Positions 9,538 to 19,062 of a DNA stretch of 64,000 nt are shown here, piece by piece. The notes beneath the pieces were generated by a model. The model was not told the DNA's origin. It saw only the letters and a program-made list of their open reading frames with translations, and searched no databases. A program made the translations under genes and the position numbers. This DNA comes from Planctomycetota bacterium (GTDB lineage: Bacteria > Planctomycetota > UBA1135). The stretch covers positions 248,001-312,000 of the forward strand of contig QQUA01000013.1 in the NCBI GenBank assembly GCA_008501825.1, given 5' to 3'. The number at the start of each line of letters is the position of its first letter. Position 1 is the stretch's first letter.

Positions 9538-9941
9538 GGACGCTGCATTTTCGCCAAGATTTTGGCGGTCAGGGTCACCAACTCGTCACGGATGACCTGG
9601 GTTTGAAAGGGCTTCCGCGGATTCAACGGCATCACCACCATGTCCAAGGCAGGCAATTCCGACCGGCACAAACGAAAGGCCTCTCGGATCACCCGCCGGG
9701 CTCGATTGCGTCGAACCGCCAATTTGGAAAACTTGCGCCCGACGCTTAATCCGAGACGGGCGGTGTTGGGGTTCAAACCTGGCGCCGCCACCAATAGAAT
9801 GTGGGGCCCACGGGCACGAAGCCCCTTGGCATAGGCCCGTCGAAAGTCCTTGCCTTGCAGGATTCTGCACGATTTCGGCAAATCCCGGCGCGAAGCCGGT
9901 GGCTGAAAAAAGGCAGTTTCGTGGCTTCCTTCACCGTCCAT
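9525..9941 (-). CDS. rnpA: Ribonuclease P protein component
   Basis: The protein subunit of RNase P, which matures the 5' end of tRNA together with its RNA. The 138-residue frame holds the family core RILQGKDFRRAYAKG, the RNR motif KLAVRRNRARRVIREAFR, and a basic C-terminus. The first 20 or so residues are not conserved, so the true start may lie inside; the ATG at 9941 also overlaps the ATG of the plus-strand gene at 9940. rpmH, the usual upstream partner, is not visible on the minus strand before it. It overlaps yidD by 13 bases. Confidence 0.92.
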   Translation of the reverse strand: MDGEGSHETAFFQPPASRRDLPKSCRILQGKDFRRAYAKGLRARGPHILLVAAPGLNPNTARLGLSVGRKFSKLAVRRNRARRVIREAFRLCRSELPALDMVVMPLNPRKPFQTQVIRDELVTLTAKILAKMQRPCKG

Positions 9942-10467
9942 GGTGACCCAACAAGATAACGCGGCAACCGGTTTCGGGGAATTTCCCTCGCAAGCCCTGC
10001 CTCGCTTGGTCTTTGTCGTTCCTCAGGAATTGCCTCTCGCTGAAGTTGCCGAACGCTTGCTGCGTCGGTGGCGCCGTGATTGGCATCAGCGGCCGCCGGC
10101 TTGGATTTTGGTGGAAGAAGGCCGGCACGCAAACTTGGTGGAAATGCTCCGGCGGCGGTTGGCCAAAACCTCTCCCTTGCCGTCGCCGCCCAATGTAGAC
10201 GGGCTTTTCCGGGATGCCACCCTCGCCGCCCTAGACGGCGGAGCCACTTTGGTGACCGGGGGCCAAGATTTGTCGGACGCCGGTTTGCAAGCCACCTTGT
10301 TCGTCAACGTCAAGCCCAGCTTGCGTTTGTTGCACAACCCTGAGGTTCAAGGACCCATTCTTTGTCTAAGCCGGAGCTCCGGACCGGAGCGCAACCGCTT
10401 CCTTTTGGAACAAATGGAAAGCCCCGTCCGGCTTCACCGCTTCCAGACTCAACGAACCGAATCGTGA
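9940..10467 (+). CDS. Unknown protein translationally coupled to lysine aminotransferase
   Basis: A 175-residue frame with no family that I recognise. It starts with a hydrophobic strand-like segment (LPRLVFVVPQELPL) and has mixed alpha/beta character, arginine-rich helices, and no signal peptide or membrane segment. Reality is supported by its position: its TGA (10465-10467) overlaps the GTG start of the lysine aminotransferase gene (10464) by four bases, GTGA, a common sign of translational coupling. The start is uncertain because the ATG at 9940 overlaps the rnpA start codon on the other strand; a later start is possible. It could act with lysine 6-aminotransferase, but that is inference from position only. 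Confidence 0.55.
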   Translation: MVTQQDNAATGFGEFPSQALPRLVFVVPQELPLAEVAERLLRRWRRDWHQRPPAWILVEEGRHANLVEMLRRRLAKTSPLPSPPNVDGLFRDATLAALDGGATLVTGGQDLSDAGLQATLFVNVKPSLRLLHNPEVQGPILCLSRSSGPERNRFLLEQMESPVRLHRFQTQRTES

Positions 10468-11819
10468 CCACTTCGACCTCCATGAAGATCTCCGCTGCCG
10501 ACTTGGGCGTAAACGCCGAAACCGTCCATGAAAGCCTGAGCCGGTGGATGCTGGCCGATGGTTTGCCCATGGTCGTGGACCTGGATAAATCTCAAGGGGC
10601 CACCATGGTGGATGCTAAATCGGGCAAGGAGTATTTGGACTTTTTCGGTTGTTTCGGATCCAGTCCGATTGGATGGAACCCGCCTGCCCTACGGACGCCT
10701 GAGTTTCTGAAGAGTTGCGAAAACGCGGTCGTCAACAAACCTTCGAACTCGGACCTCTATACCCAGGAAATGGCCCGCTTCGTCACCACCTTCGCCGAGT
10801 TGGTGGCTCCCGAAGGCTATCGCCATTTCTTTTTCGTCGACGGCGGCGCCCTGGCGGTAGAAAACGCCCTAAAAGCGGCTTTCGACTGGAAAGTCCTTCG
10901 CAATCGGGCCAAGGGAGTGCAAGCCGACGTCGGCCAAAAGATCCTGCATTTTCGTCACGCCTTCCATGGTAGGTCCGGCTACACCATGAGCTTGACCAAT
11001 ACCCAACCGGAGAAAGTGGCTCACTTTCCCAAATTCGATTGGCCTCGGGTTTCCAGCCCGCCTCTGCATTTTCCGGTGAACGACGAAGTTTTGGAGCAAG
11101 TCCGGCAAGCGGAAAAGCAATCCTTGGCCGAAATCGATGAGGCTTTTGAACGCTACGGCGATGACATCGCCGCCATCATCATCGAACCGATTCAAGCGGA
11201 AGGGGGCGACCGCCATTTCCGGCCCCAATTCCTGCAGGCTCTGCAAGCTCGCTGCGAGCGTTACGACTGCCTGTTCATCTGCGACGAAGTTCAAACCGGC
11301 TTCTTTACCACCGGCAAACCGTGGGCGTTCCAGCACTACGGCATCCAACCGGACATCGTCACCTTCGGCAAAAAGACGCAGCAGTGCGGAATCATGGCCG
11401 GTCCGAAGTTGGATCTGGTTCCGGGGAACGTCTTTCAAACCAGTAGCCGCATCAATTCCACCTGGGGCGGCAACTTGGTCGACATGATGCGGGCGGCGCA
11501 GATTTGCCAAGTAGTGTCGGAGCAGGATCTGGGCGAAAACGCCCGCCTTCAGGGCGAGCGCTGGCTCCAAGGGATGCACGCCATCGCCGAAAAGTATCCC
11601 CAGTGGGTGAGTAATGTTCGCGGTTTGGGATTGATGATGGCGTTTGATTTGCCGGACCGAGAAAGCCGCCAGAAGCTGCTTTGGACCATGATCGACCAAG
11701 GCTTAATCGGTTTGGCTTGCGGCCCCCGCTCCATTCGATTCCGGCCGCATTTGGCAATTGGGGACCAAGATTTGGACCTTTGCCTGCAATTGACCGAGCA
11801 ATCTTTGGCCAAACTCTAG
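10464..11819 (+). CDS. lat: L-lysine 6-aminotransferase
   Basis: A class III PLP-dependent aminotransferase that transfers the epsilon-amino group of lysine to 2-oxoglutarate, yielding 2-aminoadipate semialdehyde and glutamate. Recognised by YLDFFGCFGSSPIG, NKPSNSDLYT, FFVDGGALAVENALK, HAFHGRSGYTMSLTNT, EPIQAEGGDRHF, CDEVQTGFFTTGK and the PLP-lysine motif FGKKTQQCG (lysines 303 and 304). From the GTG at 10464 it is 451 residues, normal for the family; this start overlaps the upstream stop as GTGA, and an ATG at 10482 is the alternative. In actinomycetes the enzyme feeds beta-lactam synthesis or stationary-phase metabolism; here lysine catabolism is the simplest reading. No semialdehyde dehydrogenase is nearby. 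Confidence 0.92.
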   Translation: MTTSTSMKISAADLGVNAETVHESLSRWMLADGLPMVVDLDKSQGATMVDAKSGKEYLDFFGCFGSSPIGWNPPALRTPEFLKSCENAVVNKPSNSDLYTQEMARFVTTFAELVAPEGYRHFFFVDGGALAVENALKAAFDWKVLRNRAKGVQADVGQKILHFRHAFHGRSGYTMSLTNTQPEKVAHFPKFDWPRVSSPPLHFPVNDEVLEQVRQAEKQSLAEIDEAFERYGDDIAAIIIEPIQAEGGDRHFRPQFLQALQARCERYDCLFICDEVQTGFFTTGKPWAFQHYGIQPDIVTFGKKTQQCGIMAGPKLDLVPGNVFQTSSRINSTWGGNLVDMMRAAQICQVVSEQDLGENARLQGERWLQGMHAIAEKYPQWVSNVRGLGLMMAFDLPDRESRQKLLWTMIDQGLIGLACGPRSIRFRPHLAIGDQDLDLCLQLTEQSLAKL

Positions 11820-11933
11820 GCCGAATCCGCCGAATAAGGGACTAAGGGGAACGAACAGGGCCCGAGGTCCGCGGGTAGGGACCGCGCGGCCCCGGTTAAT
11901 CTGGTCACATTCCCTCCTCCAAGGCTTCCTCCA

Positions 11934-14699
11934 ATGGGCTTGACCCCGATGTTGACTTCCTGGCTTCTTTTCACCCTGCCCGGCTTGTTCGGGCCAGGGG
12001 TTTCGGTGGAATCGTTCGATGCAGCCAACGGCGGCCGCCGCCACGCTCCCCATGATTGCGCCTATTCCCTTGCTGTGGCCACACTTAGCGGTGGCGGAGA
12101 AGAACTGGTCGTAGTCACCGACGAAAAAACGGTGTTGAGTTCCACCGATGGATTGTTGACCTATCGCCAAGTCATCGGCGCCGGCCTGGAGGATCACCGT
12201 CCCACCTGCGTCAGTTTCAACCCCACCCTTCCCTGGTTTCAGGGGACCGGCCAAGGCCTGTTCGTGATCGGCACCGAAGCCGAGGGGCAGGTCTATTTTT
12301 ATCAACCTGGAGGGGCCCACAGCGGCACGGCGGCCGTCACCCAGCTCAGTGCCGGTATGACCGGCGGAACCGTTTACGACAAACGGGTTTACAACATTGT
12401 TTCCGCTGACGGCTATTCCCAGGGCTTTCAGCCAACCTTTCTATTGACCAAAAGCGGCAAGGTTCGCCGCCTCAAGTCTGACGGAAGTGGTTGGGAGACG
12501 GTTTTCGATAGCGGCGCCTTGGTCGCCACCGGTGCGCTTGCCATGGCTCCCCGTTTTCGATTGGGGGATTCCGGCCCCCGCGGCACCATCTTCGTGGCGG
12601 TGAACGAAAAGCTCTACGTCTCCCGAGACAGCGGCGATTCCGGGACTTGGCTCACCCTGCAAGACATGGGTGCCTCCAATATGTTGATTACCGCCTTGGC
12701 TTTCGATTTGGACTTTGGCCTTCCAGGAGGCGATCGCATCTACATGGGCACCAGCCGCCGGGTGGTGGGAATTCCCCCGGACGAAGGGCATATCTTCGTT
12801 TCCTCCGACAACGGCTTGAGTTTCCAGGCCAAGCATCAAATCCAAAGCACCATCGGCTCCATCGTATGCGCCCCTGCCGGTCCCACCGCACCCGCGGCGG
12901 TGTTCGTTACCGGTCGTGAACATCCTGGTGCCAATCGTTACTTCTCCGGAGTTCTTCGTTCCTTTGACCAGGGGGATACTTGGTTGGATCCAAGTACCTA
13001 TCAATGCTTTTTAATGGAACACGATCCCGGTCATGCCTCCGGCCACAAGAGCCTACGTTTCTACCAGGAGTTGCTGGTTTTACCCGACTACGAAAACCGG
13101 GGAGAGATTTTGTATGGCCGCAACGAAGGATTGTTTCTGAGCGAAGATGAAGGTGAGCTTTGGCGGGAAATGCCCATGCGCAGTCCGGAAGAAGCTCGAA
13201 ACATGGAATTTGGCGTCGATGCCCAAGGGAACGCCAAGTTGTTCTTGGCCACTTATGGTCAAGGATTGACCATGAAAAATATTCAAACCGGGGAAGAAGC
13301 TTTGGCCGAACCGGGCAACGGCATCATTTTCAACGTAACTTTGGACGTGTCTCCCAACTTCGCTACGGATGGTGCGGCCTACGTCAGCGGCTCCGCCGGA
13401 GTGGTCGGATGGTTCGATCCAGCCGTGGATCCCCCAGTGAATTCCTTCGGCATCACCGGCCCAAGGAAACTGCCGTTGCGCCACCACCTCACCAATAAGC
13501 CGATGGATCTCTACGTGCGCAGCGTAGCCGTTCCTCCGGCCTTCCACGCCGATCCCAATATCGGCGACAACTTGATCTATTTCGGAGCTTGGGGAGACGA
13601 GTTGTTCAAAAGCGAGGATGGGGGATGGACTTATCAAGAAGCCAACACCACCGCCAGCGGGCAACCTTTGCCTTATTTGAATACCTTGGAATTCGCCCCC
13701 GACTTCGATTCCAGCCAGCCCCACAGTGATTTGTACGGCATGGGCAATCTCGGGGAATTGATGCGTATGACCGCCGATGTTTGGCACGAAGTCGCCAACT
13801 TCAACAAAGTTTGCAATAAGTTGTTGCTGGACCCGAATTACGATTCCAACAACAACCGCCACCTTTGGGTCGCCGCGGACGAAGGAGCAGTCGGTGTCTT
13901 TGATGTCGTGGACGATTTGAGCGGCCCGATCATTACCCCAGTAGGAACCGGTTTGCCACCGACCCGGGTTTGGGACATGAAGGTCGTGGACGACGGCCCG
14001 AATCGCTGGATGTACATCGCCACTTGGTCCGACGGCATCTGGAAGATCGAACTCACTGGCTCCCAGGTTTGGCAACAATTGCCGATGGCCGATTATCCAG
14101 GAACTTGGACTCGGAGCGTGGCTCTCTCTCCGAACTGGGCCACCGATAAAAAGGTCTATGCCGGCACCGGAATCGGGACCTTGGAGTTCATCGACGATGG
14201 ATCCCCGGGCCGGAGTTGGAATCGAGTCTTCTCCGGTTTCGTTTATGACAGCCGGGAAGCCAGCATGGTGTATTTTTCCGGTCCCGGAAATGGAGCTCCC
14301 AATCCGGATCTACCGTGGCCCTGGACCCAAATTCCGGCAGCTTCGGTTCCCGGTGGGGGATTCGGCGAGGACGCTCGGGTGACTCTTCGGGATGGTTCCT
14401 ACGCCCTGATTCGTGGCTGGGCCCGCCAAGTGATCTTGCACACCATCGCCGGCACCGCCAACTCGGGAGGACAGAATTACCCGAGCGGCGAAGTCCTGAT
14501 CTCGGTTTACAGCTTGGATAGCGGTCAATTGCTGGCCAGTCAAAGCGAAGACCTCGGCCAGGCCTTGGGCGCCGCCGATCATTACGAAGTATTGGTCGAC
14601 CTCGGACTTCCCGCGGAAGAAAAGGTCGAAGTGCGAGTGGAAGCGAACTTGGATCCGGGCGAGATTTTCGTCATGGACGCCATCGAATTCGTGCGCTGA
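11934..14699 (+). CDS. Large secreted Asp-box (BNR/VPS10-like) propeller protein
   Basis: A 921-residue protein with an N-terminal hydrophobic signal (MLTSWLLFTLPGLFGPGVS; the methionine at residue 6, base 11949, is an equally good start). It contains several Asp-box-like motifs of the SxDxGxxW type: VSSDNGLSFQ, SFDQGDTWLD, SEDEGELWRE, SEDGGWTYQE and a variant SRDSGDSGTWLTL. These mark sialidase or VPS10-like propeller blades. The last 120 or so residues look like a separate beta-sandwich. I see no clear glycosidase catalytic set. It probably lies outside the cytoplasm. Role unknown. A hairpin follows the stop. Confidence 0.75.
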   Translation: MGLTPMLTSWLLFTLPGLFGPGVSVESFDAANGGRRHAPHDCAYSLAVATLSGGGEELVVVTDEKTVLSSTDGLLTYRQVIGAGLEDHRPTCVSFNPTLPWFQGTGQGLFVIGTEAEGQVYFYQPGGAHSGTAAVTQLSAGMTGGTVYDKRVYNIVSADGYSQGFQPTFLLTKSGKVRRLKSDGSGWETVFDSGALVATGALAMAPRFRLGDSGPRGTIFVAVNEKLYVSRDSGDSGTWLTLQDMGASNMLITALAFDLDFGLPGGDRIYMGTSRRVVGIPPDEGHIFVSSDNGLSFQAKHQIQSTIGSIVCAPAGPTAPAAVFVTGREHPGANRYFSGVLRSFDQGDTWLDPSTYQCFLMEHDPGHASGHKSLRFYQELLVLPDYENRGEILYGRNEGLFLSEDEGELWREMPMRSPEEARNMEFGVDAQGNAKLFLATYGQGLTMKNIQTGEEALAEPGNGIIFNVTLDVSPNFATDGAAYVSGSAGVVGWFDPAVDPPVNSFGITGPRKLPLRHHLTNKPMDLYVRSVAVPPAFHADPNIGDNLIYFGAWGDELFKSEDGGWTYQEANTTASGQPLPYLNTLEFAPDFDSSQPHSDLYGMGNLGELMRMTADVWHEVANFNKVCNKLLLDPNYDSNNNRHLWVAADEGAVGVFDVVDDLSGPIITPVGTGLPPTRVWDMKVVDDGPNRWMYIATWSDGIWKIELTGSQVWQQLPMADYPGTWTRSVALSPNWATDKKVYAGTGIGTLEFIDDGSPGRSWNRVFSGFVYDSREASMVYFSGPGNGAPNPDLPWPWTQIPAASVPGGGFGEDARVTLRDGSYALIRGWARQVILHTIAGTANSGGQNYPSGEVLISVYSLDSGQLLASQSEDLGQALGAADHYEVLVDLGLPAEEKVEVRVEANLDPGEIFVMDAIEFVR

Positions 14700-14704
14700 A
14701 CCCA

Positions 14705-14723
14705 CAACGCCTCCCTGGCGTTG
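14705..14723 (+). terminator. Hairpin after the Asp-box propeller gene
   Basis: A perfect 7 bp stem, caacgcc (14705-14711) with ggcgttg (14717-14723), and a 5-base loop, 5 bases after the stop at 14699. No T-run follows, so it is a probable but not proven terminator. Confidence 0.5.
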
Positions 14724-14867
14724 ACGGAACGGCCGGCCTCAGCATTCGAAACCGGGCTTTTCCAAAGGAATGGAGGAATAGTTTTCCAACATCCTAGAGG
14801 CCAAGCCCTGCATGCGATTCAATGGAATGGATCGGCCCCTTGACCAGTGGGACCGACTCCCATTCCC

Positions 14868-17800
14868 ATGAACGACCAATTTCGCCCAGGGTTTTCGAGC
14901 CCAAACCAAGATCCAGCTTCCGTTTCCTTTGAAACCAAAGTTGAAAGAGCCTTCCAGCAATTCCTCGATCAGCGATTTGAGAATCATGATCTTTCGGCCG
15001 AGGAATTCCTGAGAAATCAACCGGTGGATTTAAGGCCGGAGCTGCAAGACAGAATTCATCGCTTCTTCTTTCTTCGCAGATTTCTCGAAGGAAGATCCGG
15101 TCTGGCAACCGGCAAGGTCGTTGCAGACTTCACTTTGATTCGTCCTTTAGGGCGCGGGGGCGCCGCCGAGGTTTGGGAAGCTCAACAAAATTCGCTAGAG
15201 CGAAGAGTAGCCCTAAAATTCCTGCATCAAAGCACTTGCTCCACCTCCTGGCGTCGCTTGCAAAATGAAGCCAAGGCCATCGCCCGATTGGCCCATCCAA
15301 ATTTAGTCACACTCTATTCAACTCATCGAGTAGAGAATTACGATTTTTTGGCACTGGAACTGATCGAGGACGGTCGAAATCTATCCGACCTATTGGAAGA
15401 AGTTCGGCATGCACCGGAATTCCCTGAACAATATTTTCTTAAACTTGCGAGAACCTTTTTCCAAGTAGCCCAGGCGTTGCAACATGCTCACGACCACGGC
15501 CTGATTCATCGGGACGTCAAACCGGCCAACATTTTGCTGGACTCCACGCAGGATATACCCAAATTGTCGGATTTCGGTTTGGTCAAAGAAATCGCCGGAG
15601 AGAGCCTTACGGTTTCTGGAAAAGTTGTCGGCACGCCCCACTACCTTAGTCCTGAGCAATGCCGCACTCAAAGACAAGAAATCGATCTACGAACGGACCT
15701 GTTTAGCTTTGGAGCCACCCTTTACGAAGCCCTGACTTTGAACCGAGCCTTTCCTGGAGAAACTCGGGAACAAGTCATCGATAAGATTCTCCATCAGGAT
15801 CCACCTCATCCATGCAAAGTTCACGCTCTTGTTCCGCGTGATCTTGCCGTGATTTGCCTCAAAGCCCTTGAGAAGAATTCGGACAATCGCTACTCAAGCA
15901 TGAAGCTCCTAGCCGAAGATCTAGAAAGGTTTCTATCCCACGAACCTATCCATGCAAAGGCGCCGGGTTGGGCTACCAGAACTCGGAAATGGGCACGCCG
16001 CCATCCCACCCAAGCCACAGTAGTCGTTTTAGGAATTCTTTGGATTACGATGATTTCTTCTTTTTTCATTCGGGAATACGAACTAAATCGCCGGCTCCGC
16101 GGTACTTTGGCAGTCTCCTACGTCCCCGCTCTCCAAGAGCTGGAAGAAGATGCCAAGCGGTTGTTTCCCCCATTTCCCGAGAATATTCAGGCGTACGAAT
16201 CTTGGCTCAGGCGTTGGCAGGAAATCGACGGCAAGCAAGCAGACATCAACTACACGATTTCATGGCTACAAGCCCGAGGTCGCAAGCTAAGCGAGACCGA
16301 GCTTGAAACATACCGCTCCTCCAGGCCCGGATACAATCTTCTTCAGTGGCAACGGCTTAAGTTGAAAAACTTAGAGGACCGCCTGGCCGCAATAGAGTTG
16401 AAATCAATAGAAACTACTAAGAATAATGAGCCTTTCTCATTTGATTTATCGAGATTTTCACAAGACCCGAATCGTCTGGCGAACGCCGCTTGGAAGCGAG
16501 TCTTTAACTCTCGAGACTATTATGGAGAAGAAAAACTGGGCTTAGCCATCATCGATCATGCCTTGGAATTGACGGACCCGAAGCAGGATGCCTGGCTACT
16601 AGCCGTGCGTGCGGTCGCCTTGCTGGCGAATCATCAATTTGATGCTGCACTTGCGGCCATGGAGGATGTGATAAAAATCGCTCCGAGGCGTGAATTGGAG
16701 GCTTATCAGTCTCTATCAAATAGCATCAGTCGAGAAATCCGGCGGCATCAATCCAAACAGGGAATTCTCGAAATCAAAAAAGGGATTGATGATCTTCGGC
16801 AATCGGTTGAAACCTTAGAACGACAACTTGGCCCGGAAGTCTCGTGGAAATTCCAAGATCCTTTGCACGAACGCTGGCACCAAATGGTAAACACTTTGCA
16901 AAACAACCTTGAAAAGTACCGTCATCCGCAAAGCGGATGGATCGACGGATATTCAGATGATTTTGGACCTGGGATACGGCTTCGTTTACAAATGGCCAGA
17001 TCCATCCATCAAAGATCCATTTCTGGGGGAGATGCCCCGACCCTTTGGCGTGAGGCGATCGAATCCATTCAGGACCGTGAGGAGTGCCCTCAATACGAAG
17101 GATTGCAAATCAAGCCTCAACTTGGTTTGCTACCGCTGGGTCAGAATTCAAAAACAGGGCTTTGGGAATTCATCCATCTCTTGTCCGGCGAGATTCCAAA
17201 TTTTGATTCAAGGCGTAAGGACTGGGTCCTTACCAAAGAAAGCGGCATCGTCTTCATATTGTTACCGGGAAATTCGTTTTTTATGGGGGCTCAAAGTGAG
17301 GATCCATCCGGAAGGAATTATGATCCGCTGGCTCTCTCCAACGAAGGGCCGGTATCTCTAGTTTCGGTTGAGCCTTTTTTCATTTCCAAATACGAATTGA
17401 CTCAAGCTCAATGGCATCGCTTCACTGGCCAGGAACCAAGCAGGAATTATTTCAAGGTCCTATTTGGCGTGGAAGTCACAGGCGATTTGATTCCCGTCGA
17501 AACAATCACTTGGAAACGGGCAAATACTGTTCTCCGATGGTATGGCCTTAATCTTCCAACGGATAAGCAGTGGGAATATGCGGCCCGTGCAGGAAGCAAT
17601 TCACCCTGGTTTACGGGGAATCTCACTCTCGGACTGGATGCCTTCGGCAATTTAGCCGATCGAGCTCGCATCGAAGCATTGAGAAACCCTGACAATTTAG
17701 TGGAAGATGGCCTTGAGGATGGACGACCGTCTTTATCCCCAGTTGGAAAATTCCGGCCTAACGATTTCGGCTTGTATGACACTCTCGGCAATGTTGGAGA

Positions 17801-17975
17801 ATGGTGCGATACATCGCTGGGTTCGGACATGAACGAGGATTTCACGCCTCACTACCGAGGAGGGAGTTATGTTCAACTGGCTAAAGACGCTCGGTTTTCG
17901 AATCGATCCTCGACAAAGCCATTTCAAAAGAGCCAAACAGTAGGAATTCGTCCGGCATTGGAACTCCAAAAATGA
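14868..17975 (+). CDS. Ser/Thr protein kinase fused to an FGE/SUMF1-like domain
   Basis: Residues 88-345 or so form a Hanks-type kinase: glycine loop PLGRGGAAEVWEA, catalytic Lys117 in RRVALKFL, HRDVKPANILL, DFGLVK, and GTPHYLSPEQ. A membrane segment follows at about 383-402. The outer part has helical TPR-like stretches and ends in a formylglycine-generating-enzyme-like domain (about 790-1033; MGAQSED, FFISKYELTQAQW, LPTDKQWEYAARAG, DTLGNVGEWCD, HYRGGSY). The redox cysteines of true FGE are not seen near the end, so it is likely a non-catalytic C-type-lectin-like fold. I chose the ATG at 14868; a GTG at 14847 is possible. The next gene overlaps as ATGA. AT-richer codons than neighbours. Confidence 0.88.
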   Translation: MNDQFRPGFSSPNQDPASVSFETKVERAFQQFLDQRFENHDLSAEEFLRNQPVDLRPELQDRIHRFFFLRRFLEGRSGLATGKVVADFTLIRPLGRGGAAEVWEAQQNSLERRVALKFLHQSTCSTSWRRLQNEAKAIARLAHPNLVTLYSTHRVENYDFLALELIEDGRNLSDLLEEVRHAPEFPEQYFLKLARTFFQVAQALQHAHDHGLIHRDVKPANILLDSTQDIPKLSDFGLVKEIAGESLTVSGKVVGTPHYLSPEQCRTQRQEIDLRTDLFSFGATLYEALTLNRAFPGETREQVIDKILHQDPPHPCKVHALVPRDLAVICLKALEKNSDNRYSSMKLLAEDLERFLSHEPIHAKAPGWATRTRKWARRHPTQATVVVLGILWITMISSFFIREYELNRRLRGTLAVSYVPALQELEEDAKRLFPPFPENIQAYESWLRRWQEIDGKQADINYTISWLQARGRKLSETELETYRSSRPGYNLLQWQRLKLKNLEDRLAAIELKSIETTKNNEPFSFDLSRFSQDPNRLANAAWKRVFNSRDYYGEEKLGLAIIDHALELTDPKQDAWLLAVRAVALLANHQFDAALAAMEDVIKIAPRRELEAYQSLSNSISREIRRHQSKQGILEIKKGIDDLRQSVETLERQLGPEVSWKFQDPLHERWHQMVNTLQNNLEKYRHPQSGWIDGYSDDFGPGIRLRLQMARSIHQRSISGGDAPTLWREAIESIQDREECPQYEGLQIKPQLGLLPLGQNSKTGLWEFIHLLSGEIPNFDSRRKDWVLTKESGIVFILLPGNSFFMGAQSEDPSGRNYDPLALSNEGPVSLVSVEPFFISKYELTQAQWHRFTGQEPSRNYFKVLFGVEVTGDLIPVETITWKRANTVLRWYGLNLPTDKQWEYAARAGSNSPWFTGNLTLGLDAFGNLADRARIEALRNPDNLVEDGLEDGRPSLSPVGKFRPNDFGLYDTLGNVGEWCDTSLGSDMNEDFTPHYRGGSYVQLAKDARFSNRSSTKPFQKSQTVGIRPALELQK

Positions 17976-19048
17976 ACTTCTGCTCGATTCCTTTGAGTTT
18001 CCGCCCTCCTTCGCTGGGCAGCGGTTTCATCCTGCATTTTCTAACTCAGGCATTATTCCTCAACATTTCACCAGCTCAAGAAGCCAGCACGCAAGAAATC
18101 GTTCTTCTACACGAAGAATTCAATCAAAACATCCCCCCGATCGATCTAGGCTATAGTTGGAGATACGACCCTCCTCGCAGCGCCGGTGCTCCTGGATGGT
18201 TTCTACTGAATGGACGGATCGACTTTAAATCTTTCACAGGAAAGTTTGAAATCAAAGACGGAAGAGCGCGGCTTTGGGATCTTCAAAACCAAGCCACGAG
18301 TGGGCGATTGTCCTTGGTCTATCCGGTCAAGGAAAGGCCGGAGGCTTGGCAGTTCAATTTGGAAATTCTTTTCGACAAATTCGACCCAAACAGGCCCTCC
18401 CCAGAAATTGTTTTCAAAAGAAGCAATGATCTTCAACACTTTCCAAGGGATTTCAGGATCGAGATCTCAACCGAACCTCAACTTTTTCAACTCATGGTGA
18501 GGAGCCAAGAGGGAGCTTTAATCAGTGATTATCTTTTCCAATCGGGAATTCTCCATTCTCTAGAATTGAGAAGCTTTCCGGATTTCACAGAAATTCGAGC
18601 TTGGCCGACTCGAAAGGAAAAGCGTCCCGTGAAACCCTTGATGACTTTCGAGTCTTTCGGTCCATTGGGCTTAATCCATTTCAGCTGCCACAACTGGAAG
18701 AACTACGACTTTTCGATTGAATCCGTACGCCTGATCAGCAACCCAGTACGGGGCCCGTCCCTGCAATTCGTGGATTCATCCATGCAACTCACTGGAGGAA
18801 ACCCTGGCTCCACAACGCTTTTTTTCTCCTCATCCGCCCGGGGAAAAACCACGGTTCAAGGCTGCCCGCAACTCGAACTAGGCTTGGACCGAGCTCTGCT
18901 GTGGGCTTATGCCGTATCGGATTCAAACGGGTTGGCCAAGCCATCCACGCCACCGCCTCCTCAGGTCCATGATCGAGACCTCTTTCTTCAGGCATATGAA
19001 CCGGACAGCTGTTCGGTCAGCAACGTTTTGAAACTCAGCCCGCCTTAG
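17972..19048 (+). CDS. Secreted protein coupled to the kinase-FGE gene
   Basis: A 358-residue protein whose ATG overlaps the kinase stop as ATGA (17972-17975), so the two are almost surely co-translated. The N-terminus has a hydrophobic segment (about 17-35) consistent with a signal peptide. The middle (about 45-250) is beta-rich and resembles a concanavalin-like sandwich (HEEFNQN, GRIDFKSFTGKFEIKDGRARLWD). The last 90 or so residues (LDRALLWAYAVSDSNG, DLFLQAYEPDSCSVSN) look like a C-terminal beta module that I associate with exoproteins of planctomycete-like bacteria. That association is from memory. It may be a partner or target of the kinase. Function unknown. Confidence 0.7.
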   Translation: MNFCSIPLSFRPPSLGSGFILHFLTQALFLNISPAQEASTQEIVLLHEEFNQNIPPIDLGYSWRYDPPRSAGAPGWFLLNGRIDFKSFTGKFEIKDGRARLWDLQNQATSGRLSLVYPVKERPEAWQFNLEILFDKFDPNRPSPEIVFKRSNDLQHFPRDFRIEISTEPQLFQLMVRSQEGALISDYLFQSGILHSLELRSFPDFTEIRAWPTRKEKRPVKPLMTFESFGPLGLIHFSCHNWKNYDFSIESVRLISNPVRGPSLQFVDSSMQLTGGNPGSTTLFFSSSARGKTTVQGCPQLELGLDRALLWAYAVSDSNGLAKPSTPPPPQVHDRDLFLQAYEPDSCSVSNVLKLSPP

Positions 19049-19062
19049 TCTTATCGTGAGCC

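Noticed and set aside
14868-17975. Active formylglycine-generating enzyme
   Set aside because: The domain has the fold-type motifs but no cysteine at the usual catalytic positions, and no sulfatase gene is near.
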